A stretch of DNA of 13,890 bases from Solirubrobacteraceae bacterium. Lineage in GTDB: Bacteria; Actinomycetota; Thermoleophilia; Solirubrobacterales; Solirubrobacteraceae. The notes beneath the pieces were generated by a model that saw only the letters and a program-made list of their open reading frames with translations, was not told the DNA's origin and searched no databases. Each line of letters starts with the position of its first letter. Position 1 is the first letter of the stretch. The stretch is taken from the NCBI GenBank assembly GCA_030043235.1, contig JASHYF010000291.1:1-13890 (forward strand), given 5' to 3'. Of this stretch, positions 1-7,500 are shown in pieces. The position numbers and the translations under genes are program-made.

Positions 1-801
1 ATCGCCCGCGCCGATCGCCGGACTGCCCGCTTCCAGCGCGTGCGTCGGCGTCGAGCCACCGTTGTTGCGCAGGGCAACCGCCAGCAGCGGATTCACGTTG
101 CCGAGCGAACCCACCCCGCAGCTGCCATCCGAGTCGAGACTGTGATCGCTCGTCGTGGCGGGCCTCTCACAGTCGAACGGGCTGTTGTCCGCGACGATCG
201 TGTTCGTCAGGTTCAGCACACCGCCGGAGTCAGCGATGCCTCCGTTAGTGTTGAACGCGACCGTGGAGTTGAACAGGCTCGCGGCGCCATCGTCGATCAG
301 TCCGAAGTCCGAGCCATCGCTCAGCGTTGAGTTGCGCACCGTGGCCGAGCCTCCCGGCTCCACCTCCACGCCCGGCCCATCGTTGCCCTCGACGGTCGAG
401 CTCTCGAGGTCCACGGCGCCGAAGTCGTCGATCGCGGCCGCAAAGGCTCCCCCGCCCCCCGTCGTCAGCTGCACGTTCCACAGCGTCAGCTTCGCGTGGG
501 CTTCCACGAGCAGCAGATCCGAGGGAAACGGTTCGACCGCGCCACCGTCGATCCTGGCTCCCTGTCCGGACGACGGCCCGACGATCGTGATGTCGCCGCT
601 GATGCGCAGCGTGAGCGCTCGCAGGAACACTCCGCCGGTCAAGGCGATCGTGCTCGGCGCCGAGCTGGCATCCGCGCGCGCAACCGCCGCTTCGAGGGTC
701 GCTCCGTCGTCGGCTTCGTAGGACGCCGCCCGCGCGGGGATCGCGCGGGCGGCTGCCACCAATATCGCGAGGGCGAGAAACCCCGCCATCCGCCACCTCA
801 T
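1..801 (-). CDS. Secreted beta-helix protein, choice-of-anchor Q type (3' end outside window)
   Basis: The minus-strand frame is open from the ATG at 801-799 to the window edge: 267 codons, no stop. Residues 1-27 (start MRWRMAGFLALAILVAAARA) form a signal peptide. The body shows short beta-helix turns such as 'LFNSTVAFNTNGGIADSGG' followed by 'LNLTNTIVADNS', typical of right-handed parallel beta-helix proteins. The end of the visible part, 'NPLLAVALRNNGGSTPTHAL' then 'EAGSPAIGAG', matches the choice-of-anchor Q signature usually read as NGG.TPTHAL..GSPAI.AG. Family knowledge makes it an exported, probably surface-associated protein; the enzymatic role, if any, is unknown. Its start codon shares one base with the stop of the upstream binding-protein gene (TGATG), so the two are almost certainly co-transcribed and translationally coupled. 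A second in-frame ATG at 789-787 is possible but less favoured because of that overlap. The C-terminal anchor, if present, is not in view. Confidence 0.85.
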   Translation of the reverse strand, partial: MRWRMAGFLALAILVAAARAIPARAASYEADDGATLEAAVARADASSAPSTIALTGGVFLRALTLRISGDITIVGPSSGQGARIDGGAVEPFPSDLLLVEAHAKLTLWNVQLTTGGGGAFAAAIDDFGAVDLESSTVEGNDGPGVEVEPGGSATVRNSTLSDGSDFGLIDDGAASLFNSTVAFNTNGGIADSGGVLNLTNTIVADNSPFDCERPATTSDHSLDSDGSCGVGSLGNVNPLLAVALRNNGGSTPTHALEAGSPAIGAGD

Positions 802-2315
802 CAGAAGTTCGACTCGAAGCCTTCCGTCAGGAGGGGCAGCCAGGCATTTGGCAGCGGGGCGTAGTTGTGAGCGGTGAGCTTGTCCTGCGCGGTCGATGAC
901 AGAACGTAGGTGAAGTACGAATACAGGGTCCTGCGCTGGTTGTTCGTGAGCCGTGTAATCGCGTTTTCGGTTCCGCTCGTGTCGTCCAGCCCCGTGTACA
1001 CCAAGTCGAACGCCAGCGCACAGATCGGGTACCTGTTGCCCAGGTCCACTGCGTTCTCGTGGTTGGGGAACTCGTCCGTCGCTTCGTTGTTGTTCGCCCA
1101 GTTGTCGTCTTCGGCGTTGAGGCCCACGGCGCCGTTCTTGCCGCCGCTCGGAAGGGTCAGCGTGCTGAAGTTGCAGTTGGCCGCCGAGCCGCTTTGCGGA
1201 GACTGGTAGCCCGTGTTCACAGCGTTCTCGACGCTGGCCGTGATCAGGCCTTTGCCTTCCACCGCGTCAGCGAGATCGGCGTAGCCGACGCCGTTTTCGG
1301 TTTCTTCGACCGTTTTGACCTCCTCCGGGCCACCGCTCGAGGCGGTCTTCTTGATTTTGCTGCACGTGCCTTCAGAGCCGGGTTTTTGCAGGCCAGGCCA
1401 TTCGGTGTTGGTTTTGAGATAGGCGGACCATTCTTTGCCGACGGCGCATTCGCCTACGACGTCTCCCCGGCCGCCGTCGGTTGGTTCTGCGGCGATCAGG
1501 TACTTCTTGAGGAATTCCGACTGCGCCGCGCTGTCCTCGCGGACCACGCGGTAGATTTCCCCTTCGCAGTTTGCCAGCGACGCGTTGTTTGCCACGAGTT
1601 CTGCGTCATTCCATTTCAGAGCGTCGCCGCCGTAGATCCTCGACACCTCTTTCGCGGTGAGGTCGAGCGAAGTCGGCGGTTTGCCGCTGCAGGCCGCGCT
1701 CGGTAGGTTCACGATCAACGCGAGAGACTCGCCCGCGATCGGGAACGACATGATGTTCGCCTGCGTGTCCGCCTGGCCGGGTTCTTTGTCTGGATACGGT
1801 CCCGGCGTCGGATCGAACGGCGGCGTGAAGGTCAGCGCGCACGAGCCGCCACCGGTCGTCGAGGTGGCGGGTGCTCCGTCGAGTTCTTCGAGGTTCTTCT
1901 CGGTGTACGGAGTCGCGTCGCCGGCGTATGCATCGGTGCGGCACGCCGCCGCCTGCAATCCGAATTTCGCACCCGTGGCGGATGCCGCTTCTGCAGCAGG
2001 ATAGTTGTAGGCGACCATCGTGTTGCCCGCGGGGCCCGACAAGGTTTCAGGCGTGCTGCCACACACGTCTTCCTCGTAGAGCTGCGCGAAGAGCGCTTCG
2101 GCGTGGGCGTTGAAGCTCGAGCCACGACCCGTGATCTTTCCGTTGGATGCCTGGCTGCCGCCGCCGTTCTGGCAGGCAAGCCCCGCTGCCGGGGGGATCG
2201 CGTAGCTCGCGTCCGCAAGCACCAGATTTGCGAGCGCGGAACAACCGAGCACGCTCAGCCCGACAAGCAGGGCACGCGTGCCGAAGCCAAAGCGCTTGCG
2301 AAGTGACATGTCCAT
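801..2315 (-). CDS. PstS-like periplasmic-type substrate-binding protein
   Basis: 504 residues from ATG at 2315; a GTG at 2330 would add five residues, but the ATG has a GGTGGGAG ribosome site 8 nt upstream. Residues 1-39 are an export signal, probably cut after SYA. The mature protein follows the PBP_like/PstS order: 'GRGSSFNA' (63-70), where PstS has its GAGATF loop; 'CRTDAYAGDATPY' (125-137), where it has its ligand Asp segment; 'VVREDSAAQSEFLKKYL' (257-273), where it has R-x-D-G-S-G-T-T; 'NGVGYADLADA' (341-351), like its IGYV segment; and 'NYAPLPNAW' (484-492), like its C-terminal Y.PLP. At 504 residues it is longer than typical PstS (about 340-370). The mature part has ten cysteines, an even number suggesting disulphides. 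The SGT phosphate-contact motif appears replaced by SAAQ, so phosphate as ligand is not assured. No pstC, pstA or pstB neighbour is present. The fold call is solid; the substrate is unknown. Confidence 0.85.
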   Translation of the reverse strand: MDMSLRKRFGFGTRALLVGLSVLGCSALANLVLADASYAIPPAAGLACQNGGGSQASNGKITGRGSSFNAHAEALFAQLYEEDVCGSTPETLSGPAGNTMVAYNYPAAEAASATGAKFGLQAAACRTDAYAGDATPYTEKNLEELDGAPATSTTGGGSCALTFTPPFDPTPGPYPDKEPGQADTQANIMSFPIAGESLALIVNLPSAACSGKPPTSLDLTAKEVSRIYGGDALKWNDAELVANNASLANCEGEIYRVVREDSAAQSEFLKKYLIAAEPTDGGRGDVVGECAVGKEWSAYLKTNTEWPGLQKPGSEGTCSKIKKTASSGGPEEVKTVEETENGVGYADLADAVEGKGLITASVENAVNTGYQSPQSGSAANCNFSTLTLPSGGKNGAVGLNAEDDNWANNNEATDEFPNHENAVDLGNRYPICALAFDLVYTGLDDTSGTENAITRLTNNQRRTLYSYFTYVLSSTAQDKLTAHNYAPLPNAWLPLLTEGFESNF

Positions 2316-2323
2316 GTTCGTTT

Positions 2324-2331
2324 CTCCCACC
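2324..2331 (-). promoter_or_regulatory. Ribosome binding site of the binding-protein gene
   Basis: On the minus strand GGTGGGAG lies 8 nt before the ATG at 2315. Its GGGAG core fits the anti-Shine-Dalgarno sequence and decides for ATG 2315 over the in-frame GTG at 2330, whose codon overlaps this very motif. Confidence 0.65.
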
Positions 2332-2352
2332 TTGCTCGAGTCGAGATGACTG

Positions 2353-2368
2353 AAATCGGGGCCGATTT
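2353..2368. promoter_or_regulatory. Perfect 16-bp dyad upstream of the binding-protein gene
   Basis: AAATCGG, a GG spacer and CCGATTT form a perfect inverted repeat, centred about 45 bp upstream of the binding-protein ATG. Its size and place suit a dimeric regulator site or a short 5'-leader hairpin. No known regulator motif is recognised, and chance cannot be excluded. Confidence 0.35.
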
Positions 2369-2474
2369 GCTCCGAACTGGTCGCTCACAAGGCCCGACCC
2401 CGGTGCCGACCCCAGTGACCAGCGCCGGTAGATTATTGGCGGCCGATCGGCGCTCATTGTCGCCTTTTCGTGAT

Positions 2475-2498
2475 TTGTTCTTTCCTTCCAGTGAACAA
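2475..2498. promoter_or_regulatory. TTGTTC/GAACAA inverted repeat in the divergent promoter region
   Basis: TTGTTC (2475-2480) and GAACAA (2493-2498) are perfect 6-bp arms separated by 12 bp. The half-sites are 18 bp apart start to start, roughly two helical turns, so a dimer could contact both from one face of the helix. The site lies in the shared region of two divergent units. The right arm overlaps a GTGAACAA word also found upstream of the response regulator gene. Confidence 0.3.
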
Positions 2499-2573
2499 TC
2501 GTGCCCGGCGCCCGCCGCCCCGGCGCCGGGCACGACCTTTCGTTTTGGTGAACAGCTTAAGTTCCTGTGAACA
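2491..2573 (+). repeat. Three GTGAACA words in the divergent intergenic region
   Basis: GTGAACA occurs at 2491-2497, 2548-2554 and 2567-2573; read on the minus strand these are TGTTCAC. The last two are 19 bp apart, and GTTC at 2561-2564 also forms small inverted pairs with the flanking GAAC words. Actinobacterial PHO boxes contain GTTCAC-type units, usually repeated every 11 bp, a spacing not seen here. The same 7-mer also turns up by chance in coding sequence of this window (for example 9848-9854), so this is only a candidate operator cluster. Confidence 0.25.
2499..2546 (+). terminator. Perfect 14-bp GC hairpin with T-rich tail: terminator or attenuator-like
   Basis: Bases 2499-2512 pair perfectly with 2522-2535 around a 9-nt loop, giving a very stable stem. 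On the plus strand it is followed by CCTTTCGTTTT (2536-2546), an imperfect T tract; on the minus strand the following bases are not T-rich. It therefore looks like an intrinsic terminator pointing right. No recognised gene lies upstream of it on that strand, so it may end a short leader or small RNA, attenuate transcription into the surface operon, or serve as a barrier between the divergent units. Confidence 0.4.
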
Positions 2574-2601
2574 CCCGGATCTCGCGACGACCGGCCCAAC
2601 C

Positions 2602-2607
2602 TAAACT
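2602..2607 (+). promoter_or_regulatory. Leaderless-type -10 box of the surface operon
   Basis: TAAACT fits the actinobacterial TANNNT -10 pattern and ends 7 nt before the ATG at 2615, the spacing expected when transcription starts at the start codon. No Shine-Dalgarno sequence is visible before either that ATG or the upstream GTG at 2567, which supports a leaderless start. No convincing -35 box is seen. Confidence 0.35.
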
Positions 2608-2614
2608 CCACGTC

Positions 2615-4564
2615 ATGTACCGTCTGCTGGGGCTGCTGTCGTGCTGCGTGGTCTCGAGCGCGCTCGCCGTGGTCGCGACGAGTGGCGCCGACGCCCGATC
2701 GTCCGTCCGCTGCGCGGGCGCGACGACGGCCACCACGACGGCGGGTGGAACCTCCGGGACGGCGACCATCGAACCGGGCTCGCCGCCATCCGGGGGGGGC
2801 TCCTGCTGGGAAGACGTCCAGCCGTATCCCTTCGGCAGCGGCGGCGGGCCGGTCGAAAGCTCCTCCGTGCCGAACTGCGGCGAGGTCACCGGCGAAGTCA
2901 CCTGCCCCCTCACCGTGACGTCGGTCGCCTTCAGGGCCTGGAACCGCGGTCTCGCGGCCACGACGGACCCGGCCAACCCGGCGGCGACGGTCTACGGCGT
3001 CTGGATCTTCAACGGCAATCGCTGGTATCCGGCCCCGACGTTCCCCGGTAGCAAGAAGTGTCCCGGAAACACGATCGTATGGGCGGGCAAGCTCGACTAC
3101 TGGCTCGTGGGGCCCGGCCCCGGAGAAGGCAACGGGGGAAAATGGGCTGACCTTTGCCGCTTCGAAGGCGAGGTCGACCTCGAATGGGAGCAGTTCGCGC
3201 TCCCCAAGGCCACCCAAGAGCACGTAGACGGAAGGGCGGGCGGGATCACCTCGGCCGCCTGCTACGCCTGGAACGACTGCTGGTTCTTCGGGACCTACGG
3301 CACGGTCGTGCACTGGAACGGCAAGACGCTGACCAACGCCTCCCCCGCTCCGTCGCAGAGCCTGCTGCAGGGCGAATACACCGCCGCCTCCGCGAGCGAA
3401 GGCCCGGCGGGCGAACGCCTCGGGATCGCGGTGGGCGCAACCAGCGAAGCGTACGACGACGCGCCGTTGGCGACACAGGCAGGCGAGCCGCCGGCGCAGC
3501 TGTTCGCCTCCAGCGGACAGGCCTTCTCGCCGCTCCCGTTCACTCCGTTCACGAGCCCGCAGGCGGACGATCCCTACAGGACCGACCTCGTCGCCGCCGG
3601 CCTCGACGCTACGGGCCAGGGCTGGGTTGCCGGGAGCCCCGCGGGCCTTCGCCTGGGAGACGGGCCATCCTCAGAAAAGGGAGAGCTCCCGCAGCCGGCC
3701 ACACGGCCGTTCTCGCCGCCGTACTCGCCGCAGCCCTCGCCGCTCCTGCCGGTGTCCACGTCCGGCGCGGCGGCCGCGTGCGCCGGGCCGCCGAGCACCC
3801 GCTTCGCATACACACCGAGCGGCGAAAAGATCTCCACGGCGGGCGCCTTCCTGTGGTCGTCGATCGCTGTGATCCCCGGCGCCGGCGAAGCGCTGGCTGG
3901 GGGCAAGTCCTGGGAAGCGCCCGCTCGCCACGAAGAACCCGTCGGCCAGCCGGTGATCGCCCAGGCGAACTGCGAAGGGACGACGACGTTGACGCGCTTC
4001 TCTGAAGGTTCCTCGGCGCCGGCCGACCGCGCGGGCGGTGTGACCGCGATCGCCGCCAACGCCGCCAACGACGCCTGGGCGGCGACGAGCGCCGGCACGA
4101 CCGGGGGCCCTGAAACCGCGAGTGACGAGTTCCCGCACCTGTACCGCCTGACCAACGGGGAACCGCCGGAAGCGCCCGAAGGCAACGAAGAAGAACCGGA
4201 ACGACTGCGAGAAGAAGAAGAAGGACGCGAAGAAGAACCGCCGCCCCAAGCGGCGGAAGCCCCTCCACCGGCGCCACCCGTGGAAGCGCCGCCGCCCGTG
4301 ACCCAGACACGCACGGTCACGCTCCCGCCCGCCATCTACGACGTCAAAGCAAAGCTCCACACGGCCGAGCGCAACGGGCACGAGCAGCTAAGCCTCTACA
4401 TCACGTTCAAGGTACGCAGGCCGGTCACGATCGGGGCGCGGGCGCTCCTGCACGGCCACGTCGTCAGCCAGGCTGCCCCGCGGCACTTCGCGGGGCACAC
4501 CGGCCTGCTCGTTCTGAACCTCGATCGCAAGCACTGGCCGACCAAGGTGAGCTTCTTCGCATGA
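2615..4564 (+). CDS. Secreted protein with propeller-like blades and acidic/proline-rich linker
   Basis: 649 residues from ATG 2615. An in-frame GTG at 2567 would add 16 residues, but it has no ribosome site and would lengthen the signal peptide's n-region. Residues 1-27 (MYRLLGLLSCCVVSSALAVV then ATSGADA) are a Sec signal peptide. The body has blade-like motifs, notably 'WNDCWFFGTYGTVVHWNGK' (from residue 219), also 'GQGWVAGSPAGLRL' and 'DAWAATSAGT' with a later 'LYRLTNG'. These resemble BNR/YCF48-type propeller strands and those of the next gene. Around 515-575 is a Glu-rich then Pro/Ala-rich linker. The C-terminal ~65 residues ('YDVKAKLH' to 'WPTKVSFFA') resemble small beta-sandwich tails of Thermoleophilia exported proteins. 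No membrane anchor is seen, so it is probably secreted or bound to its neighbour. The stop overlaps the next start by 4 nt (ATGA). Function unknown. Confidence 0.8.
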   Translation: MYRLLGLLSCCVVSSALAVVATSGADARSSVRCAGATTATTTAGGTSGTATIEPGSPPSGGGSCWEDVQPYPFGSGGGPVESSSVPNCGEVTGEVTCPLTVTSVAFRAWNRGLAATTDPANPAATVYGVWIFNGNRWYPAPTFPGSKKCPGNTIVWAGKLDYWLVGPGPGEGNGGKWADLCRFEGEVDLEWEQFALPKATQEHVDGRAGGITSAACYAWNDCWFFGTYGTVVHWNGKTLTNASPAPSQSLLQGEYTAASASEGPAGERLGIAVGATSEAYDDAPLATQAGEPPAQLFASSGQAFSPLPFTPFTSPQADDPYRTDLVAAGLDATGQGWVAGSPAGLRLGDGPSSEKGELPQPATRPFSPPYSPQPSPLLPVSTSGAAAACAGPPSTRFAYTPSGEKISTAGAFLWSSIAVIPGAGEALAGGKSWEAPARHEEPVGQPVIAQANCEGTTTLTRFSEGSSAPADRAGGVTAIAANAANDAWAATSAGTTGGPETASDEFPHLYRLTNGEPPEAPEGNEEEPERLREEEEGREEEPPPQAAEAPPPAPPVEAPPPVTQTRTVTLPPAIYDVKAKLHTAERNGHEQLSLYITFKVRRPVTIGARALLHGHVVSQAAPRHFAGHTGLLVLNLDRKHWPTKVSFFA

Positions 4565-7500
4565 GCAGGGCGCGCTCGATCAGAAGGCTCGCGCTGGCGC
4601 TGCTCGTGCTCTCGCTCGCCGGCGCGGCGATGTCCCTGCAGCGGGCCAGCGGCGAATCCAAACCGGAAGTCGTCCTCGAAACTCCAGACATCGGCAGCGT
4701 GCTTACCCAAAACACCGAAGACCCGGAACTCGTGGCCAAGACGGGGGGACTGTCGTCGATCGCCTCGTACGAGTTCCAGTACAGGCCAGCCGAAGCCCCG
4801 GAATCCGAAGCATGGACGACGATCGAAACCACGACGAGCTCGAGCACGATCTTCGAAGTCAACAACCCGGGTAAACCAGTGCCCGACGGCCTCTATGACC
4901 TGCGGGTGATCGTGACGACCGCCGAAGGGAGCAAATATGAATCCGAGCTGACCGATCGCCTGATCGCAAACAGCTCGCCCGTGGTGGAACTCACCACCAA
5001 GCCCAGCACGGACGCCAGAGGCACGATCGTCCTCACCGCCGCGATTCCAACCAGCGCCGACGTCGCCTCGGTCAGCTTCCAGTGGGCCCACTCCGACAGC
5101 CCCCCCGGCAGCGCGAGGTGGACGACGATCGGCGAACCCCTGCCCGGCAGCAGCGATGCCGTGAGCAAGAGCTTCAACACGAAGAGCCTTCCGGATGAAG
5201 GCGATGGCGAATACGACTTCCGCGTCGTGCCCGCCAATCCCGGCGAATTCGTATCGATCCCCGTACGCAAGCTGCTCGTCGACAACGCGCCGCCCGCCGT
5301 CGAACTGACCAGCCCCGCGCCCGCAACGCATCTCGGCAAGCAGGTCACCCTCTCGGCCAAGGCCACGGACGCCCTCTCCGGCATCGCTTCGGTTCGCTTC
5401 CAAGCGCGCTCGGTGGCCAGCGCCGGCGCGTGGATCAACGTGGGCGGCAAGGTGACGATCCCAGAATCGCTGGGGTCCAGCGTCTACACGCATACCCTCG
5501 ATACCGAATCCCTGCAGAACGGACCCTACGACTTCCGCGCGATCGCAGAAGATGGGGCGGGCAACGAAACGACCTCTTCGATCGTGTCCGGCGTCGACGT
5601 CGAAAACCCGTCGTCGAGCCCGGCGGTTTCGGCATCGATCGACGGCGTCGCGGCGCCGGCGCGGGACATCAGCTTCCTCGGGGCCGTCACGAGCAGCCCC
5701 GAACACGAAGCCTGGGCATACGGATTCACGAGCGCGCCGCCCGCGGAGGTGGACGGGCGCGAGCTGCCCTACGAAGCGCCGGGCGAACAGCTCGTGCTGC
5801 TGCGCTACACCGACGGGAACGGCTGGCAGATAGCGGAAGTGCCGCGCGGACCTGACGGCGAACCGTTCAAGCTGCTCAAAGCCGATGAAGTCTCGAGCGA
5901 GACCGGCGGAGCGCATGAGACCGACCAGGTGCATGTCGCGGGCGCGATGACGCCCTCCGGGGAAGCGTGGCTGTCGGTGGCCGAGGCTTCGACGAACAAG
6001 GGGCAGCCGCCGGTGGTGGGCATGTTCCACCGCGCCCCCGGGGAAGACCAGTTCAGGCTCGATACCGAAGCCACCGAGACGCTGGGTCCACTGCTCGGAT
6101 CCGAAACGGAGGATCCCGGCCACCAGGACGTCGTCCTGCGGCTCGGCGAAAGCGCCGACGGCCACGTGTACGGCATGCTCGCCGCATCCGCTCAGTACGC
6201 GGCGCTGCGCGAACTCAAATATGGGCTCTTGCAGGCCGGCAAGTGGACGATCGAAACCGTCAAGGCCGCGACCCAGCCGCCGAAGCCGTTCAGCGCCGCG
6301 GACTCCGTCAGGCTGGAGGCCGACGACGTGGAGGGCCCGGACGAAGCCTGGGGCGCGTTCGAAGTCGACGAGGAACGTACGCCCGGGTTGGGACTGATCC
6401 TCGGTCACCTCCAAGGCGGCGAATGGACGTTCTCGCCGACCGGCCTGGATGCGCTCGACCTCACCGGAGCGGTCGCCGCGGAGAGCGACGGGGAAGGCGA
6501 AGTGCGGCCCGGAGCGCTGAAGGCCGACGGCAAGGGTGTCTGGGTCGAAGCGCAGGTGAGGCTCCCCGGCAGGGAAAGCGGCCGCGTGGTGGCGCGCTAC
6601 GAAGCCGAAGGCGCGGGCGGCCACGTCACCAACTCGTGGTGCACGCTGCCGGGGACCAACTCCTGCGAAGAACCGCTCGAATCCTCGAGCGGCCGGGCGA
6701 CGGTGCCCGACGCGATCTTCCAGACGCCGTCCGGACCGGTGGCGCTGGGGTTCAGGGAAGGCTCCGTCGAGGTCTTCGCCCACGGTGCGTGGACCAGCGT
6801 GTTGGCGCCCGGCTACGGGCCGAGCCCCGGCCAGACGGGAGCAGACGACGTGTTCGCCGGCCCCGACGAAGGCTGGCTGGCCGGCGTCGAGACGCTCGGG
6901 CACTGGAGCGCCAACGGCGCATCCGGCTCGCTCGCCTCCTGGCCGCTGCCCGACCGCTCGCCGCTCACGAGCGTCGCGCTGCCCCCGGGCAGCCCGGGTG
7001 AAGTGGGCGAATCGGGCGCGCTGGCGGTGGGCTTCGACGGCACCACGCTGAGCTACGACGCCTCCGCGGGCTGGCTGGTGCAGCCCACCCCGCCACGCGC
7101 GCGCAAGCTCAACCTGCTCGGCGTCGCGTTCGCGGGCCCGGCGAGCGCCTTCGCGGTGGGCGAGTTCGGCGTCATCCTGCACTGGGACGGCGCGAGCTGG
7201 TCAGAAGACCCGCAGTCGACCTCGCTCACCGACTCGCAGCTGAACGCGGTGGCCTTCGCACAATCGGGCGAAGGCTGGGCGGTCGGCGCCGACGGGACGA
7301 TCCTGCACTACGACGGCAGCAGCTGGAGCAAAGAACAGCCTCCGGAAGCCGATTCCGGCGTCGACATCACCTCGGTCGCGGTGGCGGGCTCGGAAGTCTT
7401 CGCGGTCGCGGCCGGCAACCTGATCACGCTTGCGCCCGACGGAGACTGGACGGAAGTCGACGCCTCGGCGCTGCCCGGCGGGCTCACTCCCGGCAACCTG

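Noticed and set aside
155..721. A 188-codon plus-strand open frame rich in Ser/Ala/Pro
   Set aside because: It is antisense to the beta-helix gene, whose minus-strand frame is open over the whole 1-801 and carries a signal peptide and the choice-of-anchor Q signature.
10..2300. Reading the lipobox-like VLGC in the binding protein's signal (residues 22-25) as a lipoprotein site
   Set aside because: Leu at -2 is atypical, and the hydrophobic core continues well past the cysteine to a better signal-peptidase I site after SYA at residue 39.
2255..3313. A 352-codon minus-strand open frame spanning the divergent promoter region
   Set aside because: It would run through the intergenic hairpin and overlap both the binding-protein start and the secreted-protein gene. 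Its translation lacks domains, and the plus-strand gene has a signal peptide.
4396..7182. A 928-codon open frame on the minus strand opposite the giant surface gene
   Set aside because: It is in codon register with the sense gene, so stops would need sense TTA, CTA or TCA codons, which are rare in GC-rich genes. Its product is a low-complexity Arg/Gly/His/Ala mix without domains, while the sense frame has a signal peptide, Ig-like motifs and a membrane anchor.
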